NCBI GenBank assembly: GCA_963169045.1 | Contig: CAUJDF010000037.1 | Span: forward strand, 124,001-188,000 | Length of the DNA: 64,000 nucleotides | Source of the DNA: Myxococcota bacterium | GTDB lineage: Bacteria > Myxococcota_A > Bradymonadia > UBA7976 > UBA1532 | Direction of reading: 5' to 3' | Shown here: positions 1-8,146 of the stretch, one piece after another | How the letters are laid out: every line of letters starts with the position of its first letter | Numbering within the stretch: the stretch's first letter is position 1 | Notes under the pieces: generated by a model | Databases searched by the model: none | Seen by the model: the letters and a program-made list of their open reading frames with translations, nothing else | Told to the model about the DNA's origin: nothing | Position numbers and translations under genes: made by a program

Positions 1-1548
1 GCGCAACAGCGCGCGCATCTCGAGCGCCTCGATCGGCGCCAGGTTGCGCGCGCGCCGGGCGCCGTTGATGACCGCGGCGGCGCCGGCGATGATCGCCGCC
101 GCCGCCGATGTGCCGCCGAACATCGACAGGTACCCGTGCTCGCCACACGTGGTGACGTCCTCGCCCCAGGCGTAACAGTCGACGCGCCGGCCGTAGTTGC
201 TGCCGTCGGTGCGGTCGGCGCCGAAGCGGTGGTGGACGCCGGTGGGCGGCCCGCCGTCGCGCGCGAGCCCCGAGGTGCCCGCGCCGACGAGGATGGCGCC
301 GGAGTCGGCCACGTAGAGGTGCGCGAGGTCCTGGGCCTCGCCCTTGCGAGGGATCCGGGCGAACGGCGTCTCGTCCGTGTCGGGGTGCTTCCACGCGTCG
401 AGCAGCGCGCTGCCGTTGCCGGCGGCCTCGACGACGATGATGCCGTGGGACGTGGCCTCCTCGATGGCCTGGAAGACGGAGGGTTCCACCTCGGCGGGCA
501 GGTACATCGGCACGTCGGCGCCGTCCGGCGAGCGCACCTGCGCCTCGATGAGCAGCACGTCGCCGGGCCGCAGGACGTCGGCCGCCGCGTAGATGGCGTC
601 GGCCAGCACGAATTCGAGGGAGGCTCCGTGCTCGTCGGTGTAGACGCGCAACGGCGAGAACACGTGGCCGGCGGCAGCGGGCGCGATGCCGGCGCCGCCG
701 CGGCAGTTGTCGTGCACCGCGGCGATGACCCCGGCGACCGCCGTGCCGTGCTCGCGGTACGCGCCGGAGGCGATGCCGCCGCCCCAGGCGATGGGGGGCA
801 GGTCCTCGTGGCCGAGGTTCCAGTCGTGCTCGACGTCGGCCCAGAGGACGCCGGCGCCCTCGGCGCCCGGCTGGGACCAGGCCCAGCGGGCGTCGATGCC
901 GAGCGGCGCCGCTTCGAGGTGTCGCTGCTGCTCGACGAGCTGGTCGCGGCCCGCGTAGGCCGGCGGCGGCGCGGGCGGGGGCTCGACGTACAGGTACTCG
1001 TAGTCCCCGGCGGCGAACGTCTCGGCGAGCATGGCGCGCACGCGACGCGCGTCCACGCCCTCCGGCACGAGGACGCGCAGCCACGTGCGCAGGTCCGGCG
1101 CCTTGTACGGCTCGAGCGGGCCGACGGGCGCGTCGGCACCGAGCGCGCGCAGCAGGCGCTCGACCGCCTCGGCGGGGAAGCGGCGCCCGTCGGGCCGGCC
1201 GGGGGCGGGCACCTCGTCGGGCGGACGCCACCCGTCGGGCGGCTCGATGCCGAGCCGGCGCAGGCGCGCCTCCTCGTCGAGCACGCGCCTGCGGAAGTAG
1301 TGCTGCGCGGAGCGGCGCCGGGCCAGCCGGCGCTCGGCCATCCGCTGCGGCGAGGCGCTCGAGAACTGCGGCACGACGCGCAGCGGCACGCCGAGCGCCG
1401 CCTGGGCGCGTTGGAAGGCGGCGCCGACGCGTCGGACGTACGCGTCGTCGCCCTGGCCCGAGACGACGAGCTCGGGCGGCACGTAGCGGTTCAGCTTCAG
1501 GATGACGCGCGCCGTGAGGCGCGCCGGGTCGATCACAGGATCAGGCAT
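1..1548 (-). CDS. S8 family (subtilisin-like) serine peptidase, 3' end beyond window
   Basis: 516 codons are visible and the frame is still open at the left edge, so the C-terminus is missing. The subtilase catalytic set is complete: Asp238 in VLWADVEHDW, His267 in REHGTAVAG, the oxyanion Asn378 in EAAGNGS and Ser481 in MFGGTSAAAA. Residues 1-200 form an N-terminal extension without a recognisable domain. There is no signal peptide, so the protein is either cytoplasmic or exported by an unknown route. The ATG lies 10 nt after the stop of the preceding gene, and a GAGG overlapping that stop serves as ribosome binding site. It is the last visible gene of an operon with a TPR-CHAT (caspase-like) protein, which suggests proteolytic signalling rather than nutrient digestion (inference). 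The family call is secure; the biological role is not. Confidence 0.9.
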   Translation of the reverse strand, partial: MPDPVIDPARLTARVILKLNRYVPPELVVSGQGDDAYVRRVGAAFQRAQAALGVPLRVVPQFSSASPQRMAERRLARRRSAQHYFRRRVLDEEARLRRLGIEPPDGWRPPDEVPAPGRPDGRRFPAEAVERLLRALGADAPVGPLEPYKAPDLRTWLRVLVPEGVDARRVRAMLAETFAAGDYEYLYVEPPPAPPPAYAGRDQLVEQQRHLEAAPLGIDARWAWSQPGAEGAGVLWADVEHDWNLGHEDLPPIAWGGGIASGAYREHGTAVAGVIAAVHDNCRGGAGIAPAAAGHVFSPLRVYTDEHGASLEFVLADAIYAAADVLRPGDVLLIEAQVRSPDGADVPMYLPAEVEPSVFQAIEEATSHGIIVVEAAGNGSALLDAWKHPDTDETPFARIPRKGEAQDLAHLYVADSGAILVGAGTSGLARDGGPPTGVHHRFGADRTDGSNYGRRVDCYAWGEDVTTCGEHGYLSMFGGTSAAAAIIAGAAAVINGARRARNLAPIEALEMRALLR

Positions 1549-1558
1549 GGCTCGGACC

Positions 1559-2416
1559 TCAGGGGGCGACGATGACTTCGGCGGCGGAGGCGACGTCGGC
1601 GTCCACCGCCTGCTCGAAGATGTGCAGGTCGGACCGCACGATGAACACCGCGTACCGCTGCCCGGTGACGACCTTGTCGTCGATGATCATGTTGGCGGTG
1701 TCCTCGATCGTGCCCGCGACCAGCTCCTTGTACGCGCCCTGGCGCTGGTAGGCATCGAGCGTGCTGTTGAGACTCGAGGCCGGCTTCATCGGCATCACCA
1801 CCGCGAAGTGCCGCTTCGCGGCCGCCACGCTGCTCGTGAACTTGTACGTCACGCTGACCGACAGGCCGGGGGGCTTCCCGGCGCCGCGCGGGTGCGGCTT
1901 GGCGAGGATCGCGCCCATCTTCACCGGCCAGGCCTCGACCTTGATCGGTCGGTAGGCGCCGCCGGCGCTGCTCGTCAGCGAGGCGGTCAGGTCGCTCCAC
2001 CCGGAGAGCGGCGCCACGCCGAACCCACGGAACAGCGCGAGCGATCGGCTGAACTCGGCGGGCGCCCAGACACCCAGCTCGCGGGAGTCGAGGACGCGCC
2101 TCACGCGGAACGACGACTGCCACTTCGACTGGTTCGCCCACGGCCAGATGCCGTTCACGTCGAGGCGGAAGGCCGTCCACGTGCTGTCGACGTCCCGCAG
2201 GATGCGCTCGCGCGGGAAGTCGGGGGAGGGGGGGCCGCTCGGCACGACCGTCGAGTCGGGCGGGGGCGTGAGATCGCCGAGGTCGATCCCACCGCCACCG
2301 CCGCAGCCGCACTTCACCTGCACGGTGATCGTCACGCCACAGTCGCTCTTCTCGACCGTCACGCCGCCCGGGCCGGTCTGCGTGCCGCCGTCGTTCTCGG
2401 TGCATGGGTCGGTCAT
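1559..2416 (-). CDS. Hypothetical protein between CHAT and subtilase genes
   Basis: 285 aa, not recognised. The first 50 residues are low in complexity, Gly/Pro-rich, with a CGC motif before a Gly run. The remainder looks globular, with several Trp in the stretch around residues 78-100 and mixed alpha/beta composition. There is no signal peptide or membrane segment. The ATG is 19 nt downstream of the CHAT gene stop, with GGGGGCGAG as a plausible ribosome binding site, and the stop is 10 nt before the subtilase start, so the three are almost certainly co-transcribed. By position it could be a substrate, adaptor or inhibitor of one of the flanking proteases; that is inference from context only. 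Confidence 0.75.
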   Translation of the reverse strand: MTDPCTENDGGTQTGPGGVTVEKSDCGVTITVQVKCGCGGGGGIDLGDLTPPPDSTVVPSGPPSPDFPRERILRDVDSTWTAFRLDVNGIWPWANQSKWQSSFRVRRVLDSRELGVWAPAEFSRSLALFRGFGVAPLSGWSDLTASLTSSAGGAYRPIKVEAWPVKMGAILAKPHPRGAGKPPGLSVSVTYKFTSSVAAAKRHFAVVMPMKPASSLNSTLDAYQRQGAYKELVAGTIEDTANMIIDDKVVTGQRYAVFIVRSDLHIFEQAVDADVASAAEVIVAP

Positions 2417-2435
2417 GTCTCGCCCCCGCGCGCGA

Positions 2436-4865
2436 TCAGGGGCGGTGATCGCCCGTCAGGGTGAAGGCCGCCCAGTAGTAGGGATGGTCCGGCGCGATGT
2501 CATGCGCCGGCGCGCCACATTCGACGACACCTCGCCGCGCCTCGCAAGCTTTGGCGTTCGCGCCGGCGCGGGCGGCGATGGCTTCCCCCGCGCCCCATGG
2601 CTCGCGGCGCTCGCGCAGCGCGCGCTGGGCCGCGTTCAGTGCGCCGACGCGGCTCGCGCCGGCGGCCAGCGCGTCGTAGAAGGCCTGCATGAACGCGCGG
2701 GTCGCCGCGTCGCTGATGCGCCAGCGCGCCGAGACGACGGTCTCCGCTCCGGCGCGCAGGAAGGCGCGGTCGAGCACCCCCACGAGCTCGTCACCGGCGT
2801 TCGCCTCGCCCCGCGCCGACTCGCACGCCGAGAGCACGACGAGCCGCGCGGAGAGCGGCAGGCCGGCCACCTCGTCGGCGGAGAGGCGCCCGTCGCCGTG
2901 GGCGTCGGGCAGCAGGTCGAGCCAGGCCGGCGTGCCGCGCCGCGCGGCGAAGCCGTGCACCGCGAAGTGCACAACGTCGCTCGGCCGCATCGCCTCGACG
3001 ACCGCCGCCTCCGTCGCGCTCGATCCCAGCAGGGCGCGCGTGCCCGGGAAGCGGCGCGCGAGGTCGGCGATCTCGCCGCGCGCGCCCGCCAGGTCGCCGC
3101 GCGCGTCGCCGACGGCGAACACAGCGGCGAGCGGGCCGCGACCGGGCCGCGCGAGGACGCCCGCGAGCGCGGCCATGCTCGGCGCCTGGAACGTCTGCCA
3201 GCGATCGGCGACCAGGCCGTCGCGGAGCGGCAGCGCAGCGAACGGCACCTGGTGGAGCGGGCCCTGCGGCGCGATGGCCAGCGTGCGCTGCGTCGCCGCG
3301 GTCAGCTCCGACTCGATGGGCTGCAGGACGAACGCCGCCACGCGCGCGGCGGCGGCGGCGTGGTCGGGCGCCGCGTTCGCGATCGCATGGCTCAGGGCGC
3401 GCGCCGCCGCCTCGATCTCGCGCGGATCCGCCGGGACGCGCCGGACGCGCACCCGCTCGCGCGTCATCCACGTGACGACGAGCGCGTCGGGCAGCAGGAA
3501 GTAGTCGACCACCGCCAGATCGGCGGGCAGCGTCTCGCGCAGCGCCGCCGCGCCGGGCAGCGCCGGGGGCGCCGCGAGGTCCGCGGCCAGCCAGCGAGCG
3601 CCGGAGGCGAGACGCTGGCGCGCCTCGATCGCCGAGGCCGGCGGCTGCCGGGACTTCGACGCGGTCAGCGCCTCGGCGAGCGCCCGGCTCTTCAACCGCG
3701 CGATCACGTCGAGCGCCTCCGCCTCGCGCCCCGCATCCAGCAGCAGGCGCACGTAGGTCTGGTAGTGGCGCAGGGTGACGGCCGACATCGCCTCGGTGAG
3801 CGCGGTCGGCGCGAGGCCGGCGCGCTGGGCGTCCAGGCCGCGGTCCATTCGACGGAGGTGCTCGATCGCCTCGGCGCTCTCGCCGCCCGCGTCCGCCGCC
3901 ATCCCTGCCAGCGCGTCGAGCGCCACCTCGGCCGCCGTGCCGGTCACGAGCGGCCGGGCGGCGCCGAGCGCGTCGCGCGCCGCGGCGTGGTCCTTGCGCG
4001 CCAGCGCGAGCTCCGCCCGCGTGAGCCAGACCGGCCCCAGGAGCGGCTCGGGCCGTCCCCCTGCGAGCAGCGGCGCGATCGCCGCCTCCGCGCACGGGAC
4101 GTCGTCCTGGCGGAAGCAAGCGTACGCGATGACGAGACGCGCGCAGCGGTGGTCGAGCAGGTTGTGTCGCACCCAGGGCAGCGCGTCCTCGGCCACGCGC
4201 CGCGCGTCCGCGTACGCCTCGGCCCCCAGCAGCCCCACGGCCTCGTACACGCGCGCCTGCGCCGCCAGCGCCCACTGCTTGCGCCGCGCCTGGATGTCGG
4301 CCGCCTGCCGCGCGAGCCACGTCACCATGCCGAAGTCGCGCGTCGGCAGGATCGCCTGCGTCAGCCCGAGCAGCGCCACCGCCTCGAGGTGCTCGTCGTC
4401 CAGCGCGCGGGCCGACTCGACGGCGTCGGAGTACGTCTCGATCGCCTGCGCGTGCTGCGCCCGCAGGACCTGCACCGCGGCCAGCTCGAGCAGCACCGCC
4501 AGGCGGTCGCGCGGCGTCCCCGTCGCCCGCAGCGTCTCGAGCAGCGCCTGCCCGCGGTCCAGCTCGTTGCGATCGACGTACAGGCGCGCCAGGTAGCGGC
4601 GCGCCCGCGCGGCGACCAACGGATCGCCTTCGGCGATCGCCGCGTCGAGCCACCTCTCGGCGGCGGCGAGGTCGGTGCCGATCTTGCGCAGCGCGAGGCC
4701 GAGCCGCGCCTTGACCTCCGCCGGCGACACGCGCGCGCCCGTCCGCAGCGCCTGCTCGTACAGCGGGACGGCGCGCGCCAGGTCCGCCGCGGCGTGGGCC
4801 GTCTCCGCGTCCTCGTACGGGCCGGCCCACGCGAACCAGGGCAGCAGCAGAAGGAGCCACCTCAT
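2436..4865 (-). CDS. Secreted TPR-CHAT domain protein (caspase-like protease)
   Basis: 809 aa. It begins with a signal peptide (MRWLLLLLPWFAWAG), followed by about 400 residues of helical TPR-like repeats and a C-terminal CHAT (caspase HetF-associated with TPRs) domain from about residue 540. The cysteine-protease dyad is present: His637 in VHFAVHG and Cys681 in VLSACES. CHAT proteins are caspase-like Cys proteases known from bacterial immunity and signalling; the combination with an export signal would place this one in the envelope. The start ATG overlaps the stop of the preceding gene as ATGA (4862-4865), indicating translational coupling. A longer upstream reading of the same frame is antisense-like and Arg-rich, and was rejected. 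The target is unknown; the subtilase encoded downstream is one candidate partner (inference). Confidence 0.88.
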   Translation of the reverse strand: MRWLLLLLPWFAWAGPYEDAETAHAAADLARAVPLYEQALRTGARVSPAEVKARLGLALRKIGTDLAAAERWLDAAIAEGDPLVAARARRYLARLYVDRNELDRGQALLETLRATGTPRDRLAVLLELAAVQVLRAQHAQAIETYSDAVESARALDDEHLEAVALLGLTQAILPTRDFGMVTWLARQAADIQARRKQWALAAQARVYEAVGLLGAEAYADARRVAEDALPWVRHNLLDHRCARLVIAYACFRQDDVPCAEAAIAPLLAGGRPEPLLGPVWLTRAELALARKDHAAARDALGAARPLVTGTAAEVALDALAGMAADAGGESAEAIEHLRRMDRGLDAQRAGLAPTALTEAMSAVTLRHYQTYVRLLLDAGREAEALDVIARLKSRALAEALTASKSRQPPASAIEARQRLASGARWLAADLAAPPALPGAAALRETLPADLAVVDYFLLPDALVVTWMTRERVRVRRVPADPREIEAAARALSHAIANAAPDHAAAAARVAAFVLQPIESELTAATQRTLAIAPQGPLHQVPFAALPLRDGLVADRWQTFQAPSMAALAGVLARPGRGPLAAVFAVGDARGDLAGARGEIADLARRFPGTRALLGSSATEAAVVEAMRPSDVVHFAVHGFAARRGTPAWLDLLPDAHGDGRLSADEVAGLPLSARLVVLSACESARGEANAGDELVGVLDRAFLRAGAETVVSARWRISDAATRAFMQAFYDALAAGASRVGALNAAQRALRERREPWGAGEAIAARAGANAKACEARRGVVECGAPAHDIAPDHPYYWAAFTLTGDHRP

Positions 4866-5374
4866 CGCACGTGGTCCAGCTCGGGGCCGGCCTCGAGGGC
4901 CCAGCCGCCGCGCTGCAGCCGGTCGTCGAGGGCCGCGCGCAGCGCCTCGCGGCGCGCCTCGCGGTCCGCGGCGACGTTGGCCGCGTCGACGATGGCCGCG
5001 GGATCGGGCAGCGCGCCGCGCGTGGCCAGCGCGAGGAACTGCTCGCGCCCCGGCGCGTCGTCGACCGTGAAGAAGGTCTGCCACAGCCCGTCGGCCGGGA
5101 CCTGGCGGTTCACCGTGAGCGCCGGCAGGCCGACGTGGTCGCTGCTGTCGAGCACGAGCAGGGTCAGGTGCGCGCCGGGCTCGGCCTTCACCGTCACCCG
5201 CACGCCGTCGCCCGCGCGCACCGTCGGCCCGCGCGCCGCCTCGCCGGCGGGCTCCACCGTCACGAAGATCTCGAGCGCGGGCGGCGCCGGCGCGCGCCCC
5301 CCCAGCAGCCACCACGCGCCCACGCACGCGAGCGCCGCCCCCGCGATGCTCAGCGCCGCAATCCGACCGCGCAT
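4862..5374 (-). CDS. Small membrane-anchored protein, first gene of CHAT operon
   Basis: 170 aa with one N-terminal membrane helix (about residues 7-25, after MRGR) and a periplasmic domain of about 100 residues rich in beta-strand-forming sequence. The pattern, strands followed by GLWQTFFTVDDAPGREQFLAL, is reminiscent of DUF4384-like domains that often accompany caspase-like proteins, but the match is by eye and weak. The C-terminus is helical and charged. The ATG is preceded by an excellent ribosome binding site (GAGGAGG, 5 nt away). Its stop overlaps the CHAT start, so the two proteins are probably made in fixed ratio. A role as membrane anchor or sensor for the CHAT protein is inferred from position. 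Confidence 0.75.
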   Translation of the reverse strand: MRGRIAALSIAGAALACVGAWWLLGGRAPAPPALEIFVTVEPAGEAARGPTVRAGDGVRVTVKAEPGAHLTLLVLDSSDHVGLPALTVNRQVPADGLWQTFFTVDDAPGREQFLALATRGALPDPAAIVDAANVAADREARREALRAALDDRLQRGGWALEAGPELDHVR

Positions 5375-5662
5375 CGGACCTCCTCACCACCGCCGACATG
5401 GACGATCGCACGCTCGCCGTTTTTCGGGTGGCCCGAGTGGCGGGCGCGCGCGCCGAGGGGCAGCGCGCCTGCCGCGCCGATCGTCACCCGGAGCCCCGGG
5501 GACCGCCAGGCACCGCCTCCCGGTCACGATCAAGGGACCGGGGCGCGTCGCGAGCATGGGACCGACCGCGCGCCGCCGGCCGGCGGAACCGGGGCGCGTC
5601 CCGGCGGAGCCACGACGACGCATGCCGAACGCGCGCCGCCGCGCGCCGAACGCGCGGCGCCG

Positions 5663-6187
5663 CGCGCCGACCGAACGCCGCCGCCCTGCAGCTCTGCGCC
5701 GACGCGCGCCGACCGAACGCCGCCGCCCTGCAGCTCTGCGCCGACGCGCGCCGACCGAACGCCGCCGCCCTGCAGCTCTGCGCCGCCGCGCGCCGACCGA
5801 ACGCCGCCGCCCTGCGGAACCGCGCCGACGCGCGCCGACCGAACGCCGCCGCCCTGCGGAACCACGCCGACGCGCGCCGACCGAACGCCGCCGCCCTGCG
5901 GAACCACGCCGCCGCCCTGCGGAACCGCGCCGCCGCGCGCCGACCGCACGCCGCCGCCCTGCGGAACCGCGCCGATGTGCGCCGACCGAACGCCGCCGCC
6001 CTGCAGCTCTGCGCCGCCGCGCGCCGACCGAACGCCGCCACCCTGCAGTTCTGCGCCGCCGCCCTGCGGAACCGCGCCGACGCGCGCCGACCGCGCGCCG
6101 CCGCCCTGCGGAACCGCGCCGATGTGCGCCGACCGCACGCCGCCGCCCTGCGGAACTGCGCCGCCGCCCTGCGGAGCCGCGCCGACG
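5663..6187 (+). repeat. 42-bp tandem repeat array (11 units, three with a 21-27-bp partial copy)
   Basis: 525 bp made of eleven copies of a 42-bp unit. In the frame that joins the following domain each unit reads RADRTPPPCSSAPT or RADRTPPPCGTAPT. Units 6, 9 and 11 carry an additional partial copy (PPPCGTA-type). The period is a multiple of three and all six frames stay open across the array, so the repeat alone does not show which strand or frame is translated. The 288 bp before it (5375-5662) contain degenerate versions of the unit near 5630-5660 and no gene I can support. The array lies directly behind the start of the CHAT operon on the other strand. Confidence 0.9.
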
Positions 6188-6769
6188 TGCGCCGGCCGCC
6201 TGCCCGCCGAGACGGCCGACGTCCTGGCGTACCTGGTCGCCGGCATCGAGCAGTGCAACGCCGACGTGCACACCGTGCAGGCGGCGGTGGACCTCATGGC
6301 GCGCGGCGGCCGACTGCTCGGCGATCTGCGCGCTGTCCTGAGCTACGACGCGACGCTCGAGCCCGCCTGCGCGCCGGCCGTGCGCTCGCTCGCCCGCGCG
6401 CACCGGCGCCCGACGACCCCCGGCAAGCTGGCGCTCGCGCTCGCGGAGTTCGCTGCGGTGGCTGCGAAGCGGGGCGACGCCCTCGTCGGCCTGGGCGACT
6501 TCGACCCGGCGTGGATCGCCGAAGCCGAGGCCCTCGCGGCGTCCCTGCGCCGCCTGCCCGACCAGCGCCGCCGCGGCGGCCGCCCCGCCCACGCCGCCAT
6601 CACGCGCCGCAACCGCCTCGTCGCGGTGCTGCTCGACCGCATGAAGCGGGTCCGCGCCGCGGCACGGTTCGTCTTCCGCCATTCCCCCGAAGTGGCGCGC
6701 CTCGCCGCGCCCCCGTCCACCCCGCGCCGCGTCCGCCGCGAAGAGCCCGCCGCCCCCGTCGAGACCTGA
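5975..6769 (+). CDS. Pro/Cys repeat protein with conserved-looking helical C-terminal domain; start uncertain
   Basis: The C-terminal 193 codons (6188-6766) look like genuine coding sequence: a helical domain beginning LPAETADVLAYLVAGIEQ, with a basic segment RRNRLVAVLLDRMKRVRAAARFVFRH near the end. The function is unknown to me. In the same frame the upstream sequence is the Cys/Pro repeat array, so the mature protein may carry a Pro-rich, Cys-containing stalk. No ATG or GTG in this frame exists between about 5380 and 5975; in-frame ATGs occur inside the array at 5975 and 6122, and I give the first. A frameshift joining the ATG at 5398 (another frame) to this domain is possible. The domain is moderately secure, the N-terminus is not. 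It converges with the MATE gene, whose stop abuts at 6770. Confidence 0.5.
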   Translation: MCADRTPPPCSSAPPRADRTPPPCSSAPPPCGTAPTRADRAPPPCGTAPMCADRTPPPCGTAPPPCGAAPTCAGRLPAETADVLAYLVAGIEQCNADVHTVQAAVDLMARGGRLLGDLRAVLSYDATLEPACAPAVRSLARAHRRPTTPGKLALALAEFAAVAAKRGDALVGLGDFDPAWIAEAEALAASLRRLPDQRRRGGRPAHAAITRRNRLVAVLLDRMKRVRAAARFVFRHSPEVARLAAPPSTPRRVRREEPAAPVET

Positions 6770-8146
6770 TCAGCCCGCCGGCGCCGCCCGCCAGCGCCGG
6801 AAGCGGTGGAAGAAGAGCCCGCCCGACAGCACGCCGTGCAGCATGAACGCCGCCGCCATCGCCCAGTAGGCGCCGGGCGGGCCGAAGCGCGCTGACAGGA
6901 ACCGCGCCAGCGGGATCTGGACGAGCAGGTGCGCGATCGCCGCCACGACCATCGCCGGCACGGTGCTGCCGGCGCCGGCGAACGCGCGGCTCAGCGTCAG
7001 CGCCACGCCCAGCAGCGGGAAGCACAGCACCATGATCTGCAGCAGGCGCCGGCCCTCGTCGACGACCACCGGGTTGCCGTCGAAGAAGCCGACGAGGGGC
7101 CCGGCGAACCACCAGATCAGCACGCCCAGCGCCGTCATGAAGGCCGCGTACAGCCCCGCCGACGCCCAGGCCGTCCGCCACGCGCGGTCGGGGCGGCCGG
7201 CGCCGAGGTTCTGTCCGATCAGCGCCGCCGTGGCCTGACCCAGCGCGACCCCCGGAAAGATCAGCGTCATCGTGATCATGTTCGCGGAGGTGTACGCGGA
7301 GAGGACCGCCGGTCCGAAGCCGGTCAGGAGGACCACCAGCAGGAAGCCGGCGACGGTGCGCACGACGTGTTCGAGCGAGCCGGGGAAGCCTACGGCGATG
7401 ATGCGCCCGAGGATGGCCGCCCGCGGCCGGAAGGCGTCGCGCTCGAGGCGCAGGCCCGTGCGTCCGCGCGAGATGATCCACAGGCCGGTGGCGAGGCCGA
7501 GCGCGCTCGAGAGCACCGACGCGACGGCGGCGCCGGGCACCCCCCAGCCGAAGCCGAAGATGAACAGCGGGTCGAGCGCGAGGTTCGCCACCGGCGCCAC
7601 CGCGCTGATGCGGACCGAGGCGCGCGCCTCGCCGGCGCCCTGGAGGGCGTACGTCACCGCGAAGAGCGGCGCCTGCACGAGCATCCCGATCATGCCGATG
7701 CGCAAGTAGCCGGTGGCAGGACCGGCGACGTCGCCGGGCGCGCCCATCCACGCCATGAGCGGCGCCGGCAGGAACGCCGCCGACAGCGCGATCACGGCCC
7801 CGGTGAGCAGCGCCACGTTCAGGCCTTGGCCGAAGTAGCGCGCCGCCTGCGCCGGGTCGCGCTCGCCCGTGCTGCGCGCCACGCCCGCCAGCGTGCCGAT
7901 CGCCATGCCCATCGCGCACACGATCAGCACCATCAGCGCCTGCGAGGCGACGCCGAGCGCCGCGAGCGCCTCCGTGCCGACGCGCCCGACCCACGCGCGG
8001 TTGATCGTCGTGCTGAGCAGGTGCAGCGCGCTGCCGAGCGCGAACGGGAGCGCCAGGCCGAGCAGCGGACGGACGATGCCGCCCTCGGTCAGCCCGCCCG
8101 GCCGCCGCGTCTCGGCGCCGGGGGGCCGTCGATTGCGCGGCGTCAA
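6770..8146 (-). CDS. MATE family multidrug/Na+ antiporter
   Basis: 458 aa with about twelve hydrophobic segments in two homologous halves, the usual MATE size. Family-typical stretches are visible, for example INRAWVGRVGTEALAALG in the first half and GLGQ-like GVALGQATAALIGQNLGAGRP in the second. These inner-membrane proteins export cationic compounds in exchange for H+ or Na+. No ATG or GTG start fits; the best start is TTG at 8146, which overlaps the TGA of the preceding lipoprotein gene as TTGA (8143-8146) and gives a normal N-terminus before the first helix. No good ribosome binding site is seen, consistent with coupled translation. It is the third gene of the MazG-lipoprotein-MATE operon. 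Confidence 0.9.
   Translation of the reverse strand: MTPRNRRPPGAETRRPGGLTEGGIVRPLLGLALPFALGSALHLLSTTINRAWVGRVGTEALAALGVASQALMVLIVCAMGMAIGTLAGVARSTGERDPAQAARYFGQGLNVALLTGAVIALSAAFLPAPLMAWMGAPGDVAGPATGYLRIGMIGMLVQAPLFAVTYALQGAGEARASVRISAVAPVANLALDPLFIFGFGWGVPGAAVASVLSSALGLATGLWIISRGRTGLRLERDAFRPRAAILGRIIAVGFPGSLEHVVRTVAGFLLVVLLTGFGPAVLSAYTSANMITMTLIFPGVALGQATAALIGQNLGAGRPDRAWRTAWASAGLYAAFMTALGVLIWWFAGPLVGFFDGNPVVVDEGRRLLQIMVLCFPLLGVALTLSRAFAGAGSTVPAMVVAAIAHLLVQIPLARFLSARFGPPGAYWAMAAAFMLHGVLSGGLFFHRFRRWRAAPAG

Noticed and set aside
4866-5411. N-terminal extension of the first CHAT protein
   Set aside because: The added sequence overlaps the 4862-5374 gene in another frame and is Ala/Arg-rich nonsense; the signal peptide begins at ATG 4865.
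5663-6187. CRISPR array
   Set aside because: The units are contiguous 42-bp tandem copies without unique spacers, and no cas gene is present.
2148-6341. A plus-strand 1,397-codon protein
   Set aside because: It is antisense to the CHAT operon, Arg/His/Pro-rich as expected from reversed GC-rich codons, and has no domain.
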